Shown one piece after another: positions 1-8,188 of a stretch of 12,411 nt of DNA. The position numbers and the translations under genes were made by a program. The DNA is from Phoronis ovalis. Its lineage: Eukaryota > Phoronida > Phoronidae. Within the stretch, counting starts at the first letter, position 1, and the number at the start of each line of letters is the position of its first letter. The stretch lies in the NCBI GenBank assembly GCA_028565635.1, contig JAOXYB010045348.1:1-12411 (forward strand). Reading direction: 5' to 3'. Below the pieces are notes generated by a model, which had not been told where the DNA came from, did no database searches, and saw only the letters and a list, made by a program, of their open reading frames with translations.

Positions 1-127
1 GACTGGATTCACGAATTTAAGGCCACTAGGTTGGTAGGTGTATTAGGCCAGGTGACATAGATGGCTTTACAACTAAATAAACTATATCATATGATGGGCA
101 TCTGTCTGCACCAGCAGACCTCTTGTT
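1..127 (+). repeat. Truncated copy of the array element with its hairpin end
   Basis: Bases 1-58 match the end of the A unit of the tandem array in intron 2: GGATTCACGAA, then GGTTGGTNGGTGTATTAGGCC and GGTGACAT. Bases 59-127 match 3790-3859 with three substitutions and one single-base gap. The shared part ends in a perfect hairpin, GTCTGC-ACCA-GCAGAC (104-119), followed by CTCTTGTT, after which the two copies diverge. About 240 bases present in the intron 2 copy between these parts are missing here. The left end is cut by the window. It lies in the intron before exon 1. Confidence 0.85.
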
Positions 128-256
128 GATAATTGTATAAACGTGCACAAATATCTAAAAGCAAGTTGTGAAATTAAATCATTAATCTGTTTATAAAGTT
201 GTTAGTATTTTTTGTTTACCGTTACCATATTTATGTCCTAATATTTTCATTTGTAG

Positions 257-511
257 ACAACTTAGTACCATTATGATAGTTCAAAATGCTTTGAATGACC
301 ATAGTGCCATGCTAAAAGTTCTTCCTCACTTGTCAAAGAATGTTGATGACATTATCCGAGAGGTCCTTGCATTTTTGGCTACAATGTTATTTGGTGGCAA
401 TGAAAATGTGCAAAAAAGTTTGATTGATTACTTTTTTGGAACTCGGGAAGAAAAATTTTTTGTGGCTGTTAAAAATAGAATGCAGTTATCTGCTATTGCT
501 ACCAAAGAGAA
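257..511 (+). CDS. ITPR: ITPR-like exon 1 (in window): helical domain with EKFF-x5-RM
   Basis: This 255-base exon lies between an acceptor at TTTCATTTGTAG and a donor GTAAGT at 512. It enters in phase 2 (base 257 completes a codon) and leaves in phase 2, so it is frame-symmetric. It encodes residues 1-84 of the local peptide. It begins QLSTIMIVQNALNDH, aligning with the region of IP3 and ryanodine receptors that precedes the RIH-associated domain. FGGNENVQKS (about residues 45-54) matches the family GGN-x-x-(V/I)Q motif. EEKFFVAVKNRM (64-75) keeps the IP3R spacing EKFF-x5-RM. The ATG at 273 is internal and not a start, because the frame is open upstream to the splice site and homology extends there. 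No other exon of this gene is visible in the 256 bases upstream. Confidence 0.87.
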
Positions 512-964
512 GTAAGTACAAAGATATTTTGTTTGCATTCTACAATGGATTATGTAATCAATTTCTTATTCAAAGACTGTATTGTATTTTAGTAATCACC
601 CAGTTCACCAATTTGTTTGTAGAATATTCTCCTTCGCCATAAACTAAATATTCAATGTTTTGAAGTTTAAAGCTATAGTTTAATCCAAAGTGGCTACTGT
701 ACAGTTCAGGTAGTATTTTAACAAAAAAAACAAATTTATTACATGTTTAATTTTAATTGATAAACTTAAAAAAATTGTTTATCTTATTAGTTACTAGTAA
801 TATTTCTTTTAAAAATGGTTTAAAGGTTGCTGATATCCTAACTCCTCTGGTCACCTTAACTCACTGCAACTGGTTAATTCACACTAATTTTACAACATGT
901 AACAGTTTTAACTACTTTTGAAACTGCCTGGACACTTCACAATGTCCAAGTATTTTTCTTTTAG
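512..964 (+). other. Intron 1, no recognised element
   Basis: An AT-rich intron of 453 bases with donor GTAAGT and acceptor TTTTTCTTTTAG. I see no repeat, RNA gene or coding exon in it. The open frame at 424-642 overlapping exon 1 is in the wrong frame and is a shadow. Confidence 0.75.
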
Positions 965-1064
965 ACGTGCATTAATGGCTCAACACCAGGCTAAGCTTGA
1001 AGAAGCCATTGCGCAAGCTAAAGCTTTAAGAAAAGCCATTAAAGCTGGAGAAACAGCTGCTGCT
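965..1064 (+). CDS. ITPR: ITPR-like exon 2: Ala/Lys/Glu-rich helix
   Basis: This 100-base exon follows the acceptor TTTTTCTTTTAG and ends at donor GTAAGT (1065). Its first base completes a lysine codon split with exon 1, followed by 33 full codons that end in phase 0. The peptide begins RALMAQHQAKLEEA and continues with alternating alanine, lysine, glutamate and glutamine to AGETAAA. It is a strongly predicted amphipathic helix, possibly a short coiled coil. It occupies the start of the linker between the GGN/EKFF segment and the RIH-associated domain, which varies among IP3 receptors. No catalytic residues are expected. Support comes from clean splice sites, exact phase compatibility with both neighbours and absence of stops; sequence homology alone is weak. 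Confidence 0.8.
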
Positions 1065-1559
1065 GTAAGTACAAGTACTGTGCACATCAAATAGACACCA
1101 GTAGACAGATTTAGACTGCTGTGTCATAACTCAAGCTTTTTACAGTTTGCTTTCAATTGGTATAAATAATTCTGATGCCAACATTGCTGCAGCACCAGAG
1201 TGAAATTGACAATTTGAATTTATAAATTCAGCTGTTATGAATATTAACCATTAGTTGCCTGGGTATTTGATATATTAGTAATGATTATGCCCAATAAACT
1301 ACCAATAGAACAGACTGCTTTCTTTCATGTATGCTTGTGTCCAGAAGCAAAAATCGAAAACACGAAAGTCTAAGGTTTATTGTGTTAAGACGAAAAAATA
1401 AAAAATCCAAAGGCGAAAGATAGTAGAAGAAAAAGATGGGAGGGGGAGGACCAAAAGGGAGGACAACTTGACATTTTTATGCCCATCACTATGTAATAGT
1501 AAATGAGCATATAGTCGTAGTGTCTGTGGTGTCGTCGTTGTCAGCGTATGTAACCTTTT
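1065..1559 (+). other. Left part of intron 2 with purine-rich tract and CpG-rich leader
   Basis: After the exon 2 donor there are about 280 AT-rich bases with nothing recognised. From about 1387 to 1464 the plus strand is strongly purine-rich and includes GGGAGGGGGAGGA. From about 1513 the sequence turns CpG-rich (GTCGTCGTTGTCAGCG) and leads directly into the tandem array. This stretch is probably the left portion of the array-bearing element, but I cannot define its end. Confidence 0.5.
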
Positions 1560-3690
1560 CTTTGTCTTGCTATAACAGTTTCAGCTTTCATCAGATCATC
1601 TTCATATTTGGTACAGGGTAAGTACAGGTCAAAGCACAGGTCGAGAGTGCGCCTCACGTTGCGCCCATTTTGGGAAAGACGAAGCATTGACTTGATGATT
1701 CGAAGGTGGATTCACAAAGGCCATGGGTTGGTGGGCGTATTAGGCCAGGTGACATTTCAAAATGACCTTGAAGTAGGTCAAATGTCGACATGAATCTTTG
1801 AAAGTTTTGTTACGCATTGCACTTTCTTTGTCGCACAATAACTGCTTCAGTTTTTATCCAATCAGCTTTATACAGGATAAATACAGGTCAAAATGCAGAT
1901 CATCTGTCATTTCAACATGGATCACTTTCAAGATGGCCGACTGGTGGCCATGTTTGTTCTCAAGATGTTAGCTCGCAATAATAGCTTTTGTTTTTGTCGG
2001 ATCATCTCCATATTTGGTACAGGGTAAATACTGGTCAAAGTACAGGTAGGGTATAAGTTTGACCCCGATTACTTCCAACATGGCCGACTGGCGGCAATAT
2101 TTGTACCCGAGAGTGCACGTTACGTTGCGCCCATTTTGGGAAAGACGAAGTGATGACTGGACGATTCGAAGGTGCATACACGTAGGCCATAGGTTGGTGG
2201 GCATATTAGGCCAGGCCACATTTCAAAATGACCTTGAGAAGTAGGTCAAATGCCGATGCGAATCTTCGACATTTTTTGTGCGCAATACTTTGTTTGTCGC
2301 ACAATAACTGCTTCAGTTTTTATCTGATCAACTTTGTTTGGTACAGTGTAAATACAGGTCAAAATGCAGATCGTGTGTAATTTCCTTGTGGATCACTTTC
2401 AAGATGGCCGACTGGTGGCCGTGTTTTTTCCCGATAGTGCACGTTATGTTGCGCCCATTTTGGGAAAGACGAAGCGATGACTGGACGATTCGAAGGTGGA
2501 TTCACGAAACCCATAGGTTGGTGGGCGTATTAGGCCAGGTGACATTTCAAAGTGACCTTGAGAAGTAGGTACTGGTCAAAGTACACGTCGGGTATAAGTT
2601 GAGCCCGATTATTTCCAACATGGCCGATTGGTGGCCATGTTTGTACCTGAGAGTGCACATTATGTTGCGCCCATTTTGGGAAAGACGAAGCGATGACTGG
2701 ACGATTCAAACGTGGATTCACGTAGGCCATAGAATGGTGGGTGTATTAGGCCAGGCCACATTTCCAAATGACCTTGAGAAGTAGGTCAAATGCTTTATAT
2801 TTGGTACGGGCTAAATACAGGTCAAAATGCCAATTGTCTGTAATTTCGACATGGATCACATTCAAGATGGCCGACTGGTGGCCATGTTTGTTCTTGAGAT
2901 GTTAGCTCGCAATAATAGCTTTTGTTTTTGTCAAATCATCTTCATATTTGGTACAGGGTAAATACTGGTCAAAGTACAGTTCGGGTATAAGTTTGAGCCC
3001 GATTATTTCCAACATGGCCGCATGGTGGCCATGTTTGTACCCGATAGTGCACGTTACGTTGCGCCCATTTTGGGAAAGACGAAGCGATGACTGGACGATT
3101 CAAAGGTGGGGTATATTAGGCCAGGTGACATTTCAAAGTGACATTGAGCAGTAGGTCAAATTCCGATATGAATCTTCGACATTTTTCATTTGCGTAACAA
3201 TTTTCTTGTCTTGCAAAGACTGCTTCAGTTTTTGTCATATCAGCTTTATATTAGGTACAGGCTCAATACTGGTCAAAGTGCAGATAGGCAGTAATTTTGA
3301 CTTGGATAGCTTCCAAGATGGCTGACTGGTAGCCATGTTTGTTCTCGAGATGTTAACTTGCAATAATAGGTTTTGTTTTTGTCGAATCATCTTCATAGTA
3401 GGTACAGGTCAAAGCACACGTTGGATATAAGTTTGACCCTGATTACTTCTAACATGGCCGACTGGTGACCATTTCGGGAAAGACGAAGTGATGATTGGCC
3501 GATTTGAAGGTGGATTCACGAAGGTCATAGGTTGGTGGGTGTATTAGACCAAGTGACATTTCAAAGTGACCTTGAGAAGTAGGTCAAATGCCAGTATGAA
3601 TCTTCAACAATTTTTTGTTGTGCGTAACACTTTCTTTGTCCCACAATAACTGCTTCGGTTTTAATCGGATCAGCTTTATATTTGGCACGC
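1560..3690 (+). repeat. Tandem array of alternating A and B units
   Basis: About ten related, imperfect units of roughly 160-250 bases. Both types share TTTGGTACAGGGTAAATAC, GTCAAA and a core ATGGCCGACTGGTGGCCATG containing an inverted TGGCC/GGCCA. A units continue GTGCACGTTACGTTGCGCCC, then TTTTGGGAAAGACGAAG, and end GTGACATTTCAAA with GAAGTAGGTCAAATG. B units carry CACAATAACTGCTTCAG, GATCACTTTCAAGATGG and TCGAGATGTTAGCTCGCAAT. GCGCCCATTTTGGGAAAGAC starts at 1661, 2127, 2451, 2667 and 3061, with related forms near 3469 and 3689. Spacing is therefore irregular because of deletions and unit mixing. The array is GC- and CpG-richer than the host intron. The 60-76-codon open frames in A units are probably incidental. 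Confidence 0.92.
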
Positions 3691-3859
3691 CATTTCGGGA
3701 AAGAGAAAGCAAAACCACCTTTTTTCCTTTTAAACCAAACATTTTAAATTTTCCCTCTATTATCAACCTCAAAACTCTTATATATACAAAGATGGCTTTA
3801 CAACTAAAGAAACTTACATCGTATGATGGGCATCTGTCTGCACCAGCAGACCTCTTGTT
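3690..3859 (+). mobile_element. Hairpin-ended terminal module of the array element
   Basis: The last partial unit fuses at CCATTTCGGGAAAGAGAAAGC to about 90 AT-rich bases, then TATATATA (3779-3786), an ATG at 3792, and a perfect hairpin GTCTGC-ACCA-GCAGAC (3836-3851) followed by CTCTTGTT. Bases 3790-3859 recur at 59-127, and similarity stops at the same T in both copies, so 3859 is a true element end. A tandem-repeat core plus a hairpin near one end without long inverted repeats resembles non-autonomous Helitron-like elements. That assignment is inference. The frame 3792-3875 (27 codons) is open here but broken in the other copy by a one-base gap. Confidence 0.65.
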
Positions 3860-3959
3860 ACAACCAACATGTTAGTAACTTAACCTATCTACCCATTGAA
3901 TAATTATAGTTAATTAGCTTGTCAATGCTATGCTTCTTGGTGATTATCTATAATTTGTC

Positions 3960-4275
3960 ATCCTTCTATATATTCATAACTCATTGTCTTGCAATAACAT
4001 CTTCAGTTTCAGTAAGATCAATTTTGTAGGGTAAAAATTGATCAAAATACAGGTAAAAAATCCTGTTTTAGGGGGAACCTTTTTCAATATGGCAAATTGG
4101 CCATCATGTTTGTTCTCGAGTTAAGCTATTTCTTATTTTGAAAACTATGATGGATAGAGAGACTGTTGCAAGTGAGAAGGGTAAATATAGGTCCAAATAC
4201 AGGTCAAATTCATGCAATTTTGATCTGGATGACTTCCAATATGGTTGCCATGTTTTATTTTGATAAGCTGTGTAC
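3960..4275 (+). repeat. Decayed extra copy of the array units
   Basis: This stretch still shows the unit order in degraded form: GTCTTGCAATAACATCTTCAG, AGGGTAAAAATTGATCAAAA, TACAGGTAAAA, CAATATGGCAAATTGGCCAT and TGTTTGTTCTCGAG. A second partial unit follows with GGGTAAATATAGGTCC, AATACAGGTCAAA and TGGATGACTTCCAATATGG. It is more diverged and more AT-rich than the main array, which suggests an older insertion or an abandoned array end. It contains no coding potential that I trust. Confidence 0.72.
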
Positions 4276-4569
4276 ATTTGAAGTCTTGGAGAGCTTATAA
4301 CTTGGATTCTGTCCATCTTTCCATCTTTTCATTTGTCTGCAGCTGTTTTGTAAAAAACATACATGGCACATACATCAGGTACTATTGGGAAATGAAAATT
4401 TTAAACTGATTTCAGATCAAACATGTAAATGCATCATGTATATGCACTTGTAATGTAATTGTGAATATATATGCTTGTGCTGAGTGATACAATTTGAACT
4501 AGAGGTTTTCAATTAAAGCAAGTTTGTTTGAAAAACAAATATTTCTTACCTATGTTTTTTTATTTTCAG
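4276..4569 (+). other. Right end of intron 2, no recognised element
   Basis: AT-rich intronic sequence leading to the exon 3 acceptor TTATTTTCAG. I see no repeat or gene in it. Confidence 0.65.
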
Positions 4570-4680
4570 GAAATAATAGCTGCCAACAGGATTTCCAGCC
4601 AAATAGGATCTGCATTACTTGACATGAAAAAATCAAAAACTAGTATAGGGTCTACTTTATCTACAAGAGGCAAAAAGAGT
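4570..4680 (+). CDS. ITPR: ITPR-like exon 3: basic, Ser/Thr-rich linker
   Basis: This 111-base exon encodes 37 codons and is phase 0 at both ends. The acceptor is TTATTTTCAG and the donor GTGAGT (4681). The peptide runs EIIAANRISSQIGSALLD and then into a lysine/serine/threonine-rich tail ending TRGKKS. It continues the exon 2 helix and then becomes a basic, probably disordered linker. RGKKS and KKSKTS resemble basophilic kinase sites, an inference from composition only. Because length is a multiple of three and both ends are phase 0, the exon could be skipped without a frame change. It lies downstream of the 3.5-kb repeat-filled intron 2, and a 15-bp perfect hairpin begins 27 bases after its donor. 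The overlapping minus-strand open frame is a shadow. Confidence 0.78.
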
Positions 4681-5600
4681 GTGAGTTGATGTGATTCTAG
4701 TTCTAATGATTGTTCTAAAACAATATGTTTTAGAACAATCAAGTGAGGGAGTATGTCTGTCATTTGTTTTGAAGACTAGAAGTGCTTTGTTTGTACTCAG
4801 CCTGTTGTCAGTTGACTGATTATTTTCAAGTTTAACTTTTAGATAATACAGCTTAAAAAAATAGATACATTCCGTACATTTCCGAGTTGAATTTAAAAGG
4901 TATAACAATTTCAAGTATAGATATTAGTCAGTTTTGCAAATATTCCAGTGTTATTTGGAAACCTGAAAATTGATGATATAACAAAACGGAAGGAGTTATA
5001 CCTGTAACAAATGTTGAGCTGGCAGAACATATTAAGTTCAAAATATTTCAAGATTTATACATAGGATTTTTGTTAACTTTAACAAATCAATTTTGTCAAA
5101 AGTAACATGGATGTTAAGAATAAAATTGAAGCAAAGTATGAACAGCTATAAGCCCAACAAGCAATCACTACGGTGCTGCATCAAAACTGATTGATTCAAT
5201 CTGATCTTTCTCAGAACTGATCTTTGTCAGACACATGTTTTAAAAAATTGTTGTCATTGTGCCAACGAGCCCAGTTTTGTCAGAAACCCACAAGACCACA
5301 AGTGCCTCACAGCAAAAACAAATAGAAAAACATGCTACTTCTTTGGTTAAACAACATTTTGTTAGTATGTGAACAGGGAATTCGGCAAAGCTGTAAGCTG
5401 ACAAATGAGAGAACTGTTTCAATCTTAATAAAGTAATTTAAAAATATTTTTTATGGCTTAGCATCTTAGTGTTATATATATTGGTCATGTGATATTGATA
5501 TTGCTCAGTACATTTTGTTTCCCAGCAATAGCAGCTTCATTAATGGCAAAAAATGTGGAGCTCCTGGCAATATTTGTTTTAAAATTTTATGTTTTTACAG
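4681..5600 (+). other. Intron 3
   Basis: A 920-base intron with donor GTGAGT and acceptor ATGTTTTTACAG. Apart from the hairpin near its start and a small direct repeat CTGATCTTT(C/G)TCAGA near 5200-5231, I see nothing specific. The minus-strand open frames are low-complexity AT-rich shadows. Confidence 0.65.
4707..4741. repeat. Perfect 15-bp hairpin
   Basis: GATTGTTCTAAAAC (4708-4721) is followed by the loop AATAT and the exact reverse complement (4727-4740). T4707 and A4741 extend the stem to 15 bp. It lies 27 bases downstream of the exon 3 donor and could fold in the pre-mRNA. Confidence 0.85.
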
Positions 5601-5858
5601 AGAAGTCTAAAAAGCCGATATGGTGGTAATAACAGGTTAGGAAGTCGTACCAATATGAATCCATCACTTATTGCTAGTCAGTTCTTAGCCTCTACAGCCG
5701 ATTTGCATACTGGCTCCCATACAGCAATTCAACTAACAAATGGGATGGAAATGACTGAATTAAAAAAGAAAGAAGACAAACAGCCTTTACTGCCAAACAA
5801 TAATAGAATTGCACCAGCGAGTGCTGGAGGCATATCAATTGAGGTTGAACCAGCAGAA
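5601..5858 (+). CDS. ITPR: ITPR-like exon 4: long disordered linker
   Basis: This exon of 258 bases (86 codons, phase 0 at both ends) is the longest in the window. The acceptor is ATGTTTTTACAG and the donor GTGAGT (5859). The peptide begins RSLKSRYGGNNRLGSR, basic and glycine/asparagine-rich. It passes through a mixed segment with SLIASQFLASTADLH and a charged stretch MTELKKKEDKQPLL, and ends GISIEVEPAE. It looks disordered with short helical patches and lies just before the RIH-associated domain. Linkers here in canonical IP3 receptors are, as I recall, shorter, so exons 2-4 are an expansion or divergent insert. The frame stays open with upstream intron bases from 5589, but the clear acceptor at 5600 sets the true boundary. 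No domain was recognised. Confidence 0.8.
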
Positions 5859-6027
5859 GTGAGTTTATATTAAGTTTTTCTTTTTGCATTCTTTTTAGCA
5901 TGCCAAAATAATAATTAACGTCTTCATGACAAGAGCCCAAAATAAGTGCAAGCCAATGTGAGTGAGTATGCTGATATGCACATACATTTACTATATACAC
6001 TTATTACTGGCACATGATGACATATGA
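5859..6027 (+). other. Left part of intron 4
   Basis: Intronic sequence after donor GTGAGT. Nothing is recognised before the Gypsy remnant begins. The minus-strand open frame at 5692-6000 is antisense to exon 4 and is a shadow. Confidence 0.6.
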
Positions 6028-7146
6028 CGTAAGCTGATAGCTAAAGACAAAACTTTGACACTTGACGAAGCTCTCAGAATTGCACGCACTCACAAAGGCA
6101 CGCAACATCAAATGATTCACATACAGGGGACCAAGACTGTTCAGGTTGTCAAATATAAACATAAACTAGCTCAGAAATCCACAGGAAGAACAACACTTAC
6201 CCAGCTGCTGGCTATTACTGCAACTACTATGAGAAAAAGGGTCAGTGTTTTGAAATTTGTATAAAAAGACAAAGGATAAAACAGGCAAAGCCACATGATG
6301 AAATAGTAGTAGTACAAGGTGGAATACAAATGAAAGTTAATTGTGTTATATATACCTCAAGCCATGAAGGAAGGTTCTAACAAAAATCTTCTTGGCGCAT
6401 CAAGGCATTGAAAAATGCAGACGAAGAGTTTTGATTCCGTATTTTGGCACAATGTAAATACTGGCATCAACAATGTATTTGCTGATTGTGGACTACTACA
6501 GCTCGTATACCGTCATACACAGACTTCATTCCATGACATCTAGAGCAGTAATAGATAAACTACAAAGCATTTTTTTATGAACTTGGTGTCCACAAACTGT
6601 GTATTAGTGACAATGGCAGGCAGTATGACTCCACTTAATTCAGAAATTTTAATAAAATTTCAAACATCAGACAAGTAGTCTGAGGTACCCACAGAGTGAT
6701 GGCAAAGCCGAAAGGTTTGTGTGTATAATAAAAAAGACAATAGAAAAGGCGTTTAAAGCCAAACGATCCAGCTGTGTCTTATTTATTACCGTGCCAATTG
6801 ACTGCAATCACGCGCAGAATTATTCTTCAATAAAAAACTACAGTCCATTTTACATATAAATAACACTCTAAGCAACAATTATAAAAGACACAAATGGCAT
6901 CAGCACTGCAACCAATCTGCAAGAGCACTCCCAGAGCTACATAATGGATAAAATCTCCAAGTGTTTGACTACTCCTCTAAGATATGGCAGCCCACCACTG
7001 TAACTACTAAAAACGAAGAACCAAGATCTTACACAGGTGTGCATTACAGAAGAAATATGTGCCACATCTGCACCACCAGCAAAACTTTTCAAAGCACTCT
7101 TGACCGAAGTGATGAGATTCCAAGTTTAACACAGCTTACTTTTTAA
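6028..7146 (+). pseudogene. Dead Ty3/Gypsy retroelement fragment (gag remnant joined to integrase remnant)
   Basis: Three blocks on the plus strand, in shifting frames. (1) 6028-6260: a gag C-terminus with LTLDEALRIART, then in another frame a zinc knuckle at 6219-6260. This has the C-x2-C-x4-H-x4-C spacing, but its second cysteine is tyrosine and its histidine is glutamine. (2) 6374-6760: an integrase start with AHQGIEKC (H at 6398, C at 6416), then the catalytic-core motifs VDYYS (D at 6491) and SDNG (D at 6609), and PQSDGKAER with E at 6710. (3) 6961-7146: an integrase C-terminal piece with IWQPTTV, EPRSY and YRRN. Frameshifts and stops separate the pieces. No reverse transcriptase, RNase H or long terminal repeats are recognised. 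It is an inert insertion inside intron 4, in the same orientation as the host gene. Confidence 0.82.
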
Positions 7147-7413
7147 ATTGACGCACCTGCTGTTGTACATCAATTAATCACCATTATGTTCATCGAAATT
7201 TGTGCAAATTACTCACACAAGCGTTAATGACAACTTTCAAATATGTTGATGTCTGAATAATTAACTTAATAGCATCTTTATTCACAAAAGAGATTACATT
7301 TTAAGCACATAAGAGACTTTACCTATTAACATTAATTTTCAGTATAAATGTTAATAGAGCAGTAGAAGGTATTTATTGCTTTCATCCTTGTCATAGTATC
7401 AATTGTGTTTCAG
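7147..7413 (+). other. Right part of intron 4
   Basis: AT-rich intronic sequence between the Gypsy remnant and exon 5, ending in acceptor AATTGTGTTTCAG. No terminal repeat of the retroelement is recognised here. Confidence 0.6.
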
Positions 7414-7560
7414 GAAATAGATGACAGTGAGTTTGAAGAACTGAGGAATTATTTAATGGTTAATGAGCCTGATGACATGAACTATAAAGATGATGGTTAT
7501 ATAGAGCTTGTTCTCATGGTACTTGGCTTGATGTGTGATGGACAAAATCGAAATTTACAG
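7414..7560 (+). CDS. ITPR: ITPR-like exon 5: start of RIH-associated domain
   Basis: This exon of 147 bases (49 codons, phase 0 both ends) follows acceptor AATTGTGTTTCAG and ends at donor GTATAC (7561). The peptide starts with acidic EIDDSEFEELRNYLMV and reads through YIELVLMVLGLMCDGQNRNLQ. The last part aligns with the family pattern of a hydrophobic helix followed by LxC(E/D)GxNxxxQ, the entry to the RIH-associated domain shared by IP3 and ryanodine receptors. The acidic start (EIDDSEFEE) directly follows the acidic end of exon 4. The Gypsy fragment in the preceding intron lies entirely outside the splice sites. Confidence 0.88.
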
Positions 7561-8188
7561 GTATACTAAATGAATGATGGAATTTTAATAATATATAGAG
7601 ACATTCACTGTATATGATTCAGGAAATCATCATCTGGGCATAATTTATTGGTTATGTTACTGTATGTAACACAGTAAATGTATGTTGATGCATTCAGTAG
7701 ATCTTGGTAGCTCTGGCCTGTGCGCAGTTTAGTAGATGAGAGTATAAGAATGGAATTATGTAAGGAAGGTATTTTAAGCATGTTGGTCAATTATATAGAT
7801 CAGTAGGCAGTTTCTGGAGATATAGTTGGTCTTGACTGATTGAAAAGTTAATTATATTGGACTCCCCATTATGGAGGTATATATTGGGTCTCGACTGATT
7901 GAAAAGTTATGTGGGGCTCGGCCTACAGCTTCATCCATTATAACTTTTCAATCAGTCTCGACCCGTTATATCTTCATAATGGACTCAAAACTGCCTGTTA
8001 ACCTCAATAAAATTATAACTTTAAGTTATGTATTGGTTTTTTATACATAGTCATATACTGTGGGTGTCTTAAAATATGCCATAGTATATGTTTTAGATCC
8101 AAAAATGAAGAAGGTCAGAGTATTGTTTGGATTTTTTTGTAAATTGTATAAGTGTTAATAATACACGTAGCAATATTTTCATTTTCAG
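7561..8188 (+). other. Intron 5, contains a foldback repeat
   Basis: A 628-base intron with donor GTATAC and acceptor TTTCATTTTCAG. Its only recognised content is the foldback repeat at 7805-7996. The minus-strand open frame at 7605-7790 has no recognisable product. Confidence 0.65.
7805..7996. mobile_element. Small foldback (MITE-like) element
   Basis: About 192 bases bounded by AGGCAGTTT (7805-7813) and AAACTGCCT (7988-7996). Inside, GACTGATTGAAAAGTTA occurs forward at 7834-7850 and 7893-7909 and inverted at 7941-7957. The 7858-7912 arm pairs with 7934-7986 around a GC-richer loop (GGGGCTCGGCCTAC). It is a foldback with an extra internal direct copy of the arm. No protein is encoded, and a target-site duplication is not clear (at most GT). 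Confidence 0.75.

Noticed and set aside
273-515. ATG at 273 as the true start of the channel gene
   Set aside because: Coding similarity and an open frame extend to the acceptor at 256, and the family has a long N-terminal region before this point.
1608-3154. Array open frames of 60-76 codons as real genes
   Set aside because: They recur only because the repeat recurs. Starts differ between copies, and there is no recognised domain and no splice or promoter context.
1560-3690. CRISPR array
   Set aside because: Units are 160-250 bases, imperfect and irregularly spaced, with no short identical repeats and unique spacers. The context is an animal intron.
3584-3772. Minus-strand open frame in the terminal module
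   Set aside because: It is lysine- and leucine-rich AT-driven text across a repeat boundary and is not conserved in the other copy.
4566-4914. Minus-strand open frames near exon 3
   Set aside because: They overlap exon 3 in antisense and AT-rich intron sequence, and show no protein family features.
5692-6000. Minus-strand open frame of 102 codons
   Set aside because: It is antisense to the well-supported exon 4 and has no recognisable product.
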